Source of the DNA: Acephala macrosclerotiorum
Lineage: Eukaryota; Ascomycota; Leotiomycetes; Helotiales; Mollisiaceae
Direction of reading: 5' to 3'
Length of the DNA: 64,000 nt
Assembly (NCBI GenBank): GCA_014904845.1
Contig: MU119345.1
Coordinates: 1 to 64,000 of the forward strand
Below are positions 1-13,110 of this stretch, piece after piece; the stretch's first letter is position 1; each line of letters opens with the position of its first letter. A program made the position numbers and the translations under genes. The notes below the pieces were generated by a model. That model worked only from the letters and a program-made list of their open reading frames with translations. It was not told the DNA's origin and ran no database searches.

Positions 1-317
1 ATCGTATTATCGATAGAAAATTAAAAAAAAATAATAAAAATAATTAAAAAATCGAACGAAAATTTTTTTTTTAAAAACGTAAAATATTTAAAAATTAAAA
101 AAATAAAAAATATAAAAAATATTAAATTTTATTTTAATTAAACAATTAAAAATACAAATATTATTAATTAAATAAAAAAATAATTAATATAAAAATAATA
201 AATAAAAAATTAATATTCGATATAAATTATTATAATTTTATTATTTAATAATAAATACAAATTAAAAAAAAAAAAAATTTTATTTTATAATTATTTAATT
301 TTTAAAAAAAAATTTAA

Positions 318-800
318 AACTTTTTTTTTTAAAATTGTATATTAAATAAAATAATTTAAATTAATTAAATCGATTATAATAATTTAATATAAAATTTTAT
401 AATAAATACGTTTTTATTTAAAGTATTAAAATATTAAAATAATTATATAATTTTTAAAAAAAATTTCAAAGAATTTTTTTTTAAAATTATATATTAAATA
501 AAATAATTTAAATTAATTAAATCGATTATAATAATTTAATATAAAAAATTAAAATTTTAAAAAATATTTTTTTAATATAAAATTTTATAATAAATACGTT
601 TTTATTTAAAATATTAAAATAATTATATAATTTTCAAAAAAAAATTCAAAGAATTTTTTTTTAAAATTATATATTAAATAAAATAATTTAAATTAATTAA
701 ATTAATTATAATAATTAAATATAAAAATAAAAATTTTAAAATTTTTTTTTTAAATAATATAAAACTTTATAAAAAATACGTTTTTATTTTAAATATTAAA
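318..800. repeat. three imperfect tandem copies, about 150-180 bp each
   Basis: The same run (poly-T, then an attaaataaaataattt-type stretch, a tcgattataataattt-type stretch and a aatacgtttttattt segment) recurs starting near 331, 483 and 663. The second interval is longer because of a roughly 28-bp A/T insertion. Copies differ by small substitutions and indels. No coding content is seen. Confidence 0.75.
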
Positions 801-1752
801 AAAAAATTTAATTTATTAATTTTTATCGTTTAATAAAATTTAAAATTTTATTTTAATAATTATTTCAATTTTAAATACTTATAAAACGTTTAAATTAAAA
901 GTTTTTAATTTAAAATATAAAATAAAAATAAATTATTAAAATTAAAAACTATATAATTTTTCGTAAAAACGTTTTTACGAAATTTACGAAATAAAATATA
1001 CATTAAATATTTTAAAAAAAAAACCATTCGCTATTGGCTCGTTTAATAAATCGTTAAACGAGTTTTTTTTTCAATACGAAAAAAATATTTTATAATTATA
1101 AAAATATTAAAATTTGATTTATATTATATTTAAAATAATTTTATTAAATATTTTACAATTTATTTAATTTCGAAATATATATTATAAATAATTTAAATTT
1201 ATAATTATATTAAATTTTAATTAATAATTATTATTATAATTAATTTAAAACGTATATTACAATTTATAATCGTTTATAAAATTTTATTAAAAATATATTT
1301 TGAATATTGTATTTATTTAAATATTAAACGCTTATAATTATACGATTATATAAATTTTAAAAAAAATTTTAAAAAGTTTTTTTTTTAAAATTATATTTAA
1401 TATTCATATAATAATATTTTTACTACTTTGAAATCTCGAGTAAATAAAAATAATTTATTTAAATACGAACTTTTTTTAATTTGATTGTTTTGATACTAAT
1501 ATTGCACTTGTAATTGATCGTAGCGTGATTTTATCGATTCTATAAAAAGTTCAATATTACAATTCTACGAGAATCTATTTAAAATCACTAATTTAAAAAA
1601 TAATTTAAATGTGAAAACAATAAATCGTAAATTTAATTGAAATACATTTTTCTATAAAACAGATTTCTATTGCGACTAATAGAAATCAAATAATTCAAAT
1701 CGCAACGTAATAATAAATTCGTAATTATATAACTCGATAATTAATAGTTTTA

Positions 1753-1816
1753 AACATTGAATTAAATATTGAATTAAACATTAAATTAAATATTAAATTA
1801 AACATTGAATTAAACT
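1753..1816. repeat. 12-bp minisatellite
   Basis: About five consecutive copies of a 12-bp unit of the form attgaattaaac, with c/t and g/a variants between copies. The variants are transitions of the type RIP produces. Confidence 0.75.
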
Positions 1817-2095
1817 AATAATTTTCCCGTTTTAATAAAAATACTAAAACTTTATTCAATTCTCAAATTTTTTATATCTCGATAATTAATAACGTTACAA
1901 TATTATAATTAATATTATTCGATTCTACGTTAAAAATTTGATTTAAAAACGTTTATTTATTTTACACTATACAAAATATTTATATAGTACATAGTATAAA
2001 AATAGTATACAATTGAAATTAGTACTTAATACGTAAAACAAAAAATAATCGTTTTAAAATATATAATATATTTAAATAAACTCGTATTAAAATAT

Positions 2096-2170
2096 ATTTC
2101 GTATTATAATATTTTCGTATTACGATATTCGCGTATTACAATATTCGCGTATTATAATATTCGCGTACTA
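2096..2170. repeat. 16-bp minisatellite with CpG-rich core
   Basis: About four to five copies of a 16-bp unit of the form attcgcgtattacaat follow one another. The core keeps the tetranucleotide cgcg in an otherwise A/T background, and copies differ at single transition positions. Confidence 0.7.
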
Positions 2171-5100
2171 ATAATTATTTAATATTGCGATATTTTTTCT
2201 CGTATTACAATATGTAATTCGTTTATTATTTGTTATTTTAAATATATTTGATTTAATAAAAATTTTTATTTTAAATAATTAATTTATTTTATAAAAAATT
2301 AATTAATTTATTTTAATTTCGATTATATTTTAAATAATAAAATATTAAATTTTTATTATTATATTAATATTTTTATTATTATTTTTAATTATTAATATTT
2401 AATTATATAATTAAATATAAAATAATTAAATATTATTAAAAAAAATTAAATATAATAAATTAAAAATATTATTAAATTAATTATTAAAAAATATTAAAAA
2501 AATTTAAAAAAACGTTTTTAAATATTATTAAATTATAAAAAAAATTAAATTATTTATTTTATAAAAACGAGATTTTAATATTTTTTTTTAATTTTTAAAA
2601 ATTTAAATATATTAATAATAAAAAAATTCAAATTTAAAATTAAAAATATAAATATATTTTTAAATTTTAAATTATTTTTTTTAATTAAATACGTAATAAA
2701 TACGTATATATATTTTAATATTAATAATTTTTATTTTTATAATAAAAATTTATTTTATTTTTTAATTTATTTTTTTATATTATTATAAATTTAATAAATA
2801 ATTTTATAATTTAAAAATTTAATATTTATAAAATAATTATAAAAAATTGTTTATTTGAAAAATATTTCGTAATTAATAATTTTTTTTAAAAAAAAATTTT
2901 AAAATTAATTTTTTTTTTAATTTTAATAAATTTTATTATATTTATTTTTTATTTTATATGTATATTTCAATTTTTATTTATAAAATTAATATAAATTTTA
3001 ATTATTATAAAAAAAATATAAATTAATAATTATATATTTTTAATTTATAATTTATATAATTAATTAATAATAATTAATTAAATTTTTATATTTTTAAAAA
3101 TTTAATTTAAAATAAATTAATTTATTTAATTTAAAAAAATAAATTTTTATTTTATTTTAATTATTAAATTAATATTATTAATATATAAATCGTTTTATTA
3201 TTATTTTAATTTTTTGTTTAAAATTTAATATTATATAATAATTAATAAATTAAAAACAATTTTTAATTAATAAATAAATATAATATATATTTTATAAATT
3301 TATTATTTTATTTTTAATTTTATAAATTAATTTAAATTTAAAAACGTTTTTTATTAATATTTTTTTTATTATAAAATTTTAAACAAATTTTTAAATATAA
3401 TAATAATTTTTTTTTATAATTTAATTACGAATTTTATATTTATTTATTTTTTATATATTATATAAATTATATTAATAATAATTTTTTTATTTATAAAATT
3501 ATTTTATTATTATTCAAAATAAATTATATATTTAAATTTATTTTTTATATTTTATAATTATTTATAATATTTAAATTAAATAATTATTATTATTATTATT
3601 ATTTTAATTTTTAATTTTTTATAATATTTTTATTATTTTTTATTTTTTTAAATAATTTTCGAAAATATAATTTAATTATATAATATATTTTTCGTTTATA
3701 ATTATTAATAATTTATATAATTTTTTAAAAATTTAAACGTTAAAATTATTAAATTATTAAAATCGTTTTTTATTATTATTTATAATATTTTTTTTAATAT
3801 AATTATATAAATTTATTATAATAAAATATAATATTATTTTTTTTTAATTAAATTATATATTTTAATTAAATTTAGTTTTATTTTTATTATTATAATTTTT
3901 ATTTATTATTTCAATTTTATAAATATTATTTTTTTTTAAAATTATAAATTAAATTTTTTAATAATTTTAAATACGTTTTATATTATTTATATAAATATTT
4001 TTATAATAAAATTTATAAATTATAAAATCGTATTATGATTTAAATATATAATTTTAATAATTATTTATTAATTTATTTTAATTATTTAAATATAAAATTT
4101 TTATAAATTTTTATTTATTAAATAATATTAAATAAATTTTTATTTACAAATAATTAATATAATAATTTTATTTTTTTATTTTTTTATATTATTAAATTAA
4201 ATTTTAAATTTATTTATATTTTTAATAATAATAAAAATATAAATTTTAATTAAATTTTATAATAATTATATTTATATTTAATAATATATTAATTTATAAA
4301 TTAAAAAAAAAATTAATTTAAAAATTTTTTAATTAAATAAAATATATCGTTTTTAATTAAAAAAAATTTATTTTATTCTTATTATTAAATTTTTTAATTT
4401 CTTTTTATAAATTAAAAAAATTTAATAATTTATTATAAAAACGTATTTTTTTATTAATATAATATTTTTTTTAAAATAATTATTTTAATTATATTTATTA
4501 TATTTTTAATATTTATAATTAAAATTAAATTATTTTATATTACGTTTTTTTTTAATAAATTAAATAATATAATAAAATTAATATTAAATATTTTTTTAAA
4601 TTTATAAAATATAATTTTTTAATAAAAAATTTTTAAATAATATTTTATAATATTTTTGTTTTTTTATTTTAATATATTATTAAAATATATAATATTTTGA
4701 ATTTAATTTTTATATATTTAATAATTTTTTAAACGAATAATTATAATTAAAAATATTATTTATAATATTAATTTTTTATTATTAATTAAATAAATAAATT
4801 TATTTTAATTATTAACGTTTTAAATTAATTTGTTTTTTATTTTAATAATATTTTTAATAATATTTTTAAATTTTTATTATAAATTTAATTTCAATTTTAA
4901 TTTATAAAATTTATTTAAAATAATTAATTATTTGAATTATATATTAATATTATTTTTAAATATATTAAATTTATTTAAATTTAATTTTTTATATTTGTTT
5001 TTATTATAATAAAATAAAATAAATTAAAATAAATATTTATAATTTTTTATATTTATTATTAAATAATAAAAATATATTTAAAAAAAATATAATATATAAT

Positions 5101-5881
5101 ATTTATTTAAAAAAAAATTTATAATTAATTTTTTTATTATACGTAATAAACGTAAATTAAAAAAAATTAAATATATATTTTTTATATAAATATATTTTTT
5201 TAAATTTTATATTAATTTAATATATATTATTATATTAATATTATAATTTAATAATAAAATTAATAAATAATTATATTATAATTATAATATAATTAAAATA
5301 TATATATATTATTTTTAATATTATTATTATTATATTTAATATTAAATTTTATTTATTTAAATATATACAATTAATAATTTTTTTTAAATTTTAAAATATT
5401 TTAATTATATTTTAAATAAAAATTTATATTTTATTTAAATTAATTTATAATTTTTTTAATTTTAATTTAAAATTATAATTTTAAATTTTTAAAAAAATCG
5501 TTTAAAATTGTTTATTAATATATTAAATTATATAATATTTAATAATAAAATTTTTATAAAATATATAAAAAATTATTTTTAAATTAATAAATAAAAATTT
5601 AATAAAAAAATTATAATTATTGAAATTTTAAAAATTATATTATTTTTTTTATTATTTTTTTTAATATATTTTAATAAATTTTTTATATAATTATTTCATT
5701 AAAAATTTTAAAAACTTATTTTAAAAAATATTATATATTAATTATTTATTAATAAATTATTAATAATAAACGTTATATAATAATTATATATTTATTTTTT
5801 AATAATATAAAATTTAATATAAATATTATTATTAAATAATATATATAAATATTATAATTTATAATTTATTTTAAATTTTTA

Positions 5882-5915
<34 letters not shown>

Positions 5916-5962
5916 TAAACTTTTTTTAATATATATTTTATTTATTAATTTATAAACGTTTT

Positions 5963-6161
5963 TGTGAGTACAATATTAGTTTAATAATCACGTGCGGTAC
6001 TAGGCCAGATCGGGACTAGTACCGCTTGCACTAGAGTTGAGATTATATTTTTCAATTTTTGCGCGCTTACTAAATTTAAAACTAACAATCAATCAACGAA
6101 TTATTCAGTTTATTTATTTATTTCGTTTTTAATTTATTATTAATAATAAATATTTTTAGTA
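5963..6161 (+). repeat. 5' LTR of the Copia element
   Basis: A 199-bp sequence starting tgtgagta is repeated in direct orientation at 12164-12362. The two copies align along their whole length with mostly transition differences. The right end reads agta, which would be agca before a CpA to TpA change, giving the usual TG...CA LTR ends. The central 50 bp keep unmutated CpA sites and contain a hairpin (cggtactag pairing with ctagtaccg across a 12-base loop). No matching target-site duplication is evident in the flanks. Confidence 0.88.
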
Positions 6162-9100
6162 ATATTAATACTAATTAGTAGTTGTTCAATCAATTATAAA
6201 ATAATTAAATTTCTATTTAAAAAAGACTAATTTATAAAAAGAAATAAATTCTTTAAATAGTTTACTTTTTATAAGAAAATACTTAAAATAATCAATGTAC
6301 TTTCGAAAGAATAAAAATTTATAAGAATTTTTTTATAAAAATATATTAAAAGTATTGAGATTATTAAAGATTTAAAAAAAATAATATAAAAACGATTTTA
6401 AGTTTGTATTTATTTTTTAAATTTACGTTTACTACGTAAAATAATAACGTTTACGAAAAACGAATAAAAAAATACGAAAACAATTTCAAATTTATATTAA
6501 TTTATTCGAATTTACATTAAAAACGAACTTTCAAAAGAAATTTTACGTTTTTGTTTATTATTTAATTAAAAGTGTATAAATATTAATAATAATATTTATT
6601 CGAATTCGAATTAAAATTTTCAATTTTTTTATTATTTATTGTATAATTATTTTTTAAAATAACAAATTTATTTAAAATCAAATTTTTTTACGATAAAAAT
6701 AAATAAAAAAAAAATTTCGATTTTACAAACAATAAAAATCTTAATAAAATAATATTAAATAAATATATTTTTTATTATTTTAAAATATATAAAAAAAAAA
6801 ATTATTTTAATCGCAATTTATAAAAAATTTTTTAAAAAAATTTTAAAAATTATTTGTAAAAGATTTTACACTTAGTATACAAAGATTTTATACGTCGTTT
6901 ACGAGACTTTTTACGTATTTATAGAGTTTGAATATTGAAAGATGAAAAATTTATTATTAATAATTTAAAAAAAGTTTTTTAATAAAAAGAATTTTATAAA
7001 TAAATACAAATAAAAATCGTCGATTAATTGAAAAATAAAAAATTTTTCTCTCAATAAAATCGATTAATTTAATTAGTAAATTAAAATATTTTAATATTAA
7101 TATTTAATAATTAAAATATAATTACTTTTACGATTTCAATTACTAGTACAAATTTCTTTACTACAAATACGATTATTTCTACGAATACTTTTTATACTTT
7201 TTTTATTATAATTTTTTTTATAAATACGAATTTATTTAATATAATACAAAATACTCAATTTATTTATTAATAACTTTTTTAATAATAATTTATAAAGTAT
7301 TTCTATTAAATTGTTTATAGATTTGATAAAAATTTATATTAATAATAAAAAGTATAATAAAAAATTATACAATATTTTTAATTGTAAATTATTGATTTTT
7401 TATAATTATTATAATAAAGTCGAATTATTTTAAAACTAATACAATGAAATATTTTCTATTAATTTTACAAAACGTACAAACGCGTTTTATTTTAATAGAT
7501 TTTTAAAAAAAGATTTCAATTTTATTATATTAGTAACAATAATAAAAATTTATTTTAAAATTGAAAAAAATCGCTAATTATATATATTTTTATAAAAAAA
7601 AATAATTCTAATAAAAATTATTACAATTAATTTAATAAAAATTAAATTGAAATATTTATAAATATTTTTCGATTAATTTTAAAAAATTCAATTGAATTTA
7701 TTATTAAAATATTAAATAAAATATAATTTGCAAAATTAAATTATTAACGTTTATCGAGATATTGAAAAATGCAATTTTACTTTCTATAAATTTGTTAATA
7801 CTTTTGAAAGCGTTTGTATTAAATTGCGATTAGTAATAAATACTACGACGTGATCACGTGAAATATAATAGTATAATTTAAATTCTATTTTTTAAAATTA
7901 AAAAAAAAATAAATTCAATCAAAATTGAATTGATTGTATTTATAAAAAATAAAATAGAAAACGCGATCAAATATAAAATCGAAAATATTGAAATTAAAAA
8001 AATTTTCAAAATAAATATCGTAAAAATTATAAATTTTAAGAAAAATTATATTAAAAAAAATATTATATTTGTAGTAAATCGAAATATTAGTCAATAAAAT
8101 ATACGATAAAAAAGTGACAATAAATATATACAAAGTTTCAATAGTAAGTTCAATATATAGTAAATCGAAATATTATAATAATTTATTATTAAAAATTTTT
8201 CGTTAAAATCGAAAAAATAAAAAATTTATCGAAAGATAATCAAATAATAAAGATTGATCAATTATTAATAAATATAAAAATAAAAAACGAAAATAAAAAT
8301 TATTTTATCGAATTTAAAAAAATCGATAATACGTAAATAATAATCATTTTAAATAATTAATTTATTTGTTATATTATTACGAAAAAAAATATATTTAATA
8401 TTTTATTATTACAATTTGAATTATTTGAATCGAATCAATATTTATTTTTTACTTTCAAAGATTAATACTTTTTAAAAAAATTTCAAAAGATTATATTAAA
8501 CAATAAAATTGTTAAAATATTAATTGTTGATTAATTACAATTTATAATACTATGAAAGTTTAATATTAGTATTCAATTGAATATATTTACAATCGAAGTT
8601 TATAAAATTCGTTTTAATAAAAGTATTATTTTATTATAAAAAATTATTCGAATCGATATTTTATTAAATATTATTATTTTTTATATTGTTTTTATAAATA
8701 CACTTTTTTTTATTTTGTATTTAGAATATAAATACTATAAATATAAAATTCAATAATTTAAAAAATATTTTGATTTAAAAAAACAAAATTGTTTTTATTA
8801 TAAAAAAATAAAACTACTTATAAATATTATTATATTAATCAAAAAAAAATTTAATTTAAAATTATTTTATCGATATAAAATTACGTCAATTGTATAAACG
8901 TTTTTATTATCTATCGATACAACGTCTTATAAGAGTTTTTCAATAGATTAATTATAATATAAATACTAAATATATTTAACATTTTACTAAATATTATTAT
9001 TATTATCAAATGTATAAACAATTATTTAAAAGATTCAAATTTATTTTATAAAATAATCATAAGTTCAATTATTCGATTATTGTTAACGTTTTATACTTAA

Positions 9101-10979
9101 ATAAAAAACCAATTTTACAAATAATAAACTCGTTTATAGTATTTCAAATTATTAAATTTATAAAAAATATATTTACAAAAACAATATAAAATACACTATA
9201 TATATACTAAATCGATACATATTAAAAACCATCGAATTATATCGTTTACAATATCAAAAAAAACTTTTTATTTATAAAATTTCAATAAAACACTAAAATA
9301 ATAACAATTAAAATCAAAAAAATACTTATTAAAACTCATAATAATATAAAAAAAATAAAAAAATATTATATTTTATTACATCGAATTTACGAAATTATTT
9401 ACAACGAATTAATCGAAAAACAAATCGATAAAAATATAATCTTACAAATAGTAATCAAAATTATTAATAATTCGATAAAATCGAATAATATTATATTTAT
9501 ATTACTAGTTTTTAAAGTATACTTTAAAATAACTAATAATAACGTATTATTATTATCAATTATTAAAAAAATTGAAACAATTCAAATAATTATTAAAAAA
9601 ATATATCGTTTATATATTTAACGTTAAATTAATAACGCGTTTTCAATAAAAAACGATCCAAATACAAAGTCTATATTAAATCTATTAATTCTATTTAAAA
9701 TACGCGTTTAATATAAAAAAAACAAATAAAAAAACTATATAAATTACTAGTAATTAATAAAAAAATATATATAATCGATATATTTTATAAATCGATTAAT
9801 TTTCGTTCAACGATCGTTAAATTTTATTATACGAAAAAAAAAGTATTAAAAGTTTATAATCGAATTAATAATTAAAAAAATAATTAAAATAATTAAAAAG
9901 AAAATTTTTGATTTTTTTAATCGAACGAAATAAACGAAGAATTAATTAAGAAACGTAATTAAAAACGCTTAAAAGAATCACGAAACAAAAACGTGCGCAA
10001 TAAAAAATCTAAATAAAATAAATATTATAATTTTACTGAAAACGACAAAAAAAATTACAAAGATTTCAACGATCAATTTTTTATTATTATCGTCGAAAAA
10101 ACTAAGATTTTTATAGTTTTTATAACAAATAAAAAAAAGAGTAATATAAAATTATTATTAAAATTATAAAAAAAAAATATAATTACAATTTTTAAACAAT
10201 TATTTAAAGCGTTTTTAAAAAAAAAAATCGATAATTTGATTATAAAAAAAGTTTTTAATTTCGTTTAATACGATTTTAATAAATATATTAAAATTCGAAT
10301 TTTTAATTTAAAATTAATTAACGAGATTAAAAACAAAATTATTAATATTTTTTACGAGAAATTGAAATTAATAATTTAAAAATATAATAACGAAAAAAAA
10401 AATATATTTTTATATAATTTTTAATAATACAAAAAACTAATCAACGATTAATTATCGTTTTAATATTTTCTTTAATTCAATTTTTAGATAAAAAAATTAA
10501 AATGTAATTTCGTAATACTATTTAAATTTATATTTAATTTACGATAAATTTTTAACGATTTATATTAATACGTTTATCGAAAGAAATTCACTATTTATAT
10601 TTATTAAATATAATTATAATTATTTTGAAATTTTTATATGAAATTACGAAAATAAAAATATATTAATAAATTACGTATTATAAACATTATAAAAAAAAAT
10701 TGTTTATAATTATATCGATATACGATTTTTATTTTCTAATTACAATTATTAAAAAAATTTTCGACGTTATTAAAATATAAACCGATAATACGTTTATATT
10801 AATAAAAGAAAAAAATTTTATTTTCGAAAAAAACGAATTTAATAAAATTAAATTTTTGATTAAATTTAAAAAAGTCTTAATATTAAAAACATTATTGATT
10901 TTCAATAAATACGTTTTAATTCAATTCGAAAATACGATCTAATTACGACAAAAAAATCAAAGTAAAAAAATTAAATTAA

Positions 10980-11640
10980 TAAATATTAAATCATTTAATT
11001 TTTAAATTAAATATTAAAAATAACGAATTAAAAAAATTTATATTATTACAATTTATTAATTTGAAACAATTTTCGATTTGTTTATTATTATTTAATATTA
11101 AAATCCAATGAAAAAAAAAATTATTACATTAAATAAAAAATTAAAATAATAAATTAAAAACTTAAATCGAAAATTTAAATATATTGTTTTCGATTTGTTT
11201 ATAACGAAATTTTTCGTTTTTGTTAATAGTTTATTTGTAAACAATAAAAATTTTAGTTCTCAAATTGAATATAAAATTATTTTAGTAAATAAACGTCAAT
11301 TGAACGATAAAAAATTCGAAATCAAAAAAAATCTCATTTATTACAATTCTATTAAAAATAAACGTATTACTAAAAACGTTCTAATTTCTGAGATATATAG
11401 TATAGTAAAAAAAATCGATATAATAATCGTAATCGGATTTATTATTAATATAATTATTTAATAATTCGATTTTTTTAAGATTTCAATAATCGTTTATACA
11501 AATTTATATTCGTTATATAAGTATTTAATTAAATTGAAAACGATCAAAAAAAAGCGTTTTATAATTAATATTATAATTTTTCGTTAATCGTATAAACGTA
11601 AAAAATTCAATAGATTAATAATCAAAATAATTCAACGAAT
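10980..11640 (+). pseudogene. Copia RT C-terminus / RNase H remnant
   Basis: This is the best preserved coding fragment of the Copia element. A stretch ending FETIFDL matches the family's PEATFDL-type motif. The open segment 11195-11461 then reads FFVFVNSLFVNNKNFSSQI, which corresponds to the FVFVDGSFANNKDLSSQI motif of Copia RNase H. The catalytic Asp position carries Asn (GAT to AAT, a RIP-type change on the opposite strand). In-frame stops flank it on both sides. It is not functional. Confidence 0.8.
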
Positions 11641-11662
11641 ATTATAATAAAATTAATATTTA

Positions 11663-11880
11663 ATAAAATTTTAAAAAAGTTTTTAAATACGAATTATTTT
11701 AAGATTCGAATAAAAAAATAAATTAAAAAAAAAGAAAACGATAAAAATAGTATAAAGAATTAAAAAAAATAATAAAATTTTAAAAAAGTTTTTAAATACG
11801 AATTATTTTAAGATTCGAATAAAAAAATAAATTAAAAAAAAAGAAAACGATAAAAATAGTATAAAGAATTAAAAAAAATA
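11663..11880. repeat. perfect 109-bp tandem duplication
   Basis: A 109-bp stretch (anchor ttaaaaaagtttttaaatac at 11671 and again at 11780) occurs twice back to back with no visible difference between copies. It lies between the Copia RNase H remnant and the 3' LTR. Confidence 0.85.
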
Positions 11881-12163
11881 TTCATTGAAAAAAAAAATAA
11901 AAAAAAAGTAATTTTTACGTTATATTTCGAATTATAAAACTAAAAAAAAAAAAATTACTTTAATTTCGACGCTTATAATTTTTAACGAATTTCGAGAATA
12001 GCACTAATTTATTAGTATTGTTTTTAAAGTTTAATTATATGATTTTTGCATTGAAATATTAATAAGTTTTATATATTAACAAATTACAATAAAAAAAAAA
12101 AATAATAACGTTTTTTAAATAGTTGAATTAAATCAATTTTTGTTACAAAAAAAGAACTACTAA

Positions 12164-12362
12164 TGTGAGTATAATATTAGTTTAGTAGTCACGTGCGATA
12201 CTAGGCCAGATCGGGACTAGTGCCGCTTGCACTAGAATTGAGATTATATTTTTCAATTTTTGTACGTTTATTAGATTTAGAATTAACAATTAATCAATAA
12301 ATTATTCAATTTATTTATTTATTTCGTTTTTGATTTATTACTAGTAATAAGTATTTTTAGTA
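12164..12362 (+). repeat. 3' LTR of the Copia element
   Basis: Direct repeat of 5963-6161. It is preceded by an A-rich run (aaaaaaagaactactaa) that could be the polypurine tract. Differences from the 5' copy are mostly transitions. They include changes inside the hairpin (cgatactag / ctagtgccg), so pairing is weaker here. Confidence 0.87.
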
Positions 12363-13110
12363 TATCAAGAAAAAATTTTATATATTAATTGATTGCCAAT
12401 AGTATTAACGGTTTACCAATAGCGCGTACTATACAATTATTGCATGTTTAAAACTTTGGTATCCAATAATAATCGATTAATAAGTGAATTTAAACTTATA
12501 AAAATATTAAAACTCTCGATTCTCGATGATTGCAAACGATTGCGCGCGACTCTTATACAGTTATATTTAATCAATTGAATCGCTTAATCTCTAAATATTT
12601 CATTTTAAGTTCTCAATACTCAATATTGATTAATTGTAGTACACGCTCGCAATACTCATTAGTACTTTTTACGCGCGTAAATTTTATTTGAATCGATTGA
12701 TTTTACGATTAAATTTTAAATAATATTAATATTTTCAATTTTTATTTTTATTTATTTGTATGATTTATAAAACGATAAAAATCTATTAATCGAATAAAAC
12801 GCGATTATTAATTTTTTGACGAAGAATATTAAAATTTAATAATTTTCAATTTTGCAATTTAATATTTCAATACGCGTTCAATAGATTTACTTGAAATTTT
12901 TATAATAAACTAAATAAATACTATAAATTATAAATTTCAAATATTTAAATATTTAGTTTTAAATTGATATTATTAGTAATACTTTGATACTATTGGTACT
13001 AGATTAGCGCTATTAGTACTAAATTAAAATAGCTAGTAGTACTAATAATCGATTAAATTACTATTGGCTCGCTAATAGCGCTATTAGCGCACGTGTCTTT
13101 CGGTAAAACG
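12363..13110. other. moderately A/T-rich spacer, no gene
   Basis: Composition is intermediate between the RIP blocks and gene-bearing DNA. No open reading frame of note. It contains several nested copies of a tagcgctatta-type motif. The clearest is a perfect 18-bp palindrome, gctaatagcgctattagc, near 13074-13091. Confidence 0.6.

Larger units (their letters stand above)
1..5962. repeat. RIP-degraded A/T-rich block
   Basis: Almost entirely A and T, with no credible open reading frame. The few G and C bases sit mostly in CpG, while CpA and TpG are very rare. This is the composition left when RIP converts CpA to TpA on both strands of repeated DNA. The interval 1430-2230 is less extreme and keeps some CpA and TpG. 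I could not recognise the transposon family that was destroyed here. Confidence 0.8.
5963..12362 (+). mobile_element. Ty1/Copia LTR retrotransposon, RIP-inactivated
   Basis: A 6.4-kb unit bounded by 199-bp direct LTRs. Broken translations in the 3' third (about 10900-11640) can be aligned by eye with the Copia reverse transcriptase C-terminus and RNase H. A YNSIKNKRITKNVLISEIY stretch corresponds to the family's YSSTKCKRVTRSVLASEIY-type motif. A following ...LYKYLIKLKTIKKKRFIIN stretch corresponds to the next conserved block. Stops, and D to N and G to S type changes, are all C:G to T:A transitions. Gag, protease and integrase are too degraded to delimit. Orientation is plus. Confidence 0.85.

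Noticed and set aside
7915..8133. 72-codon open frame, Phe/Ile/Tyr-rich, minus strand
   Set aside because: It lies inside the RIPped Copia element on its antisense strand, and its composition simply reflects A/T richness.
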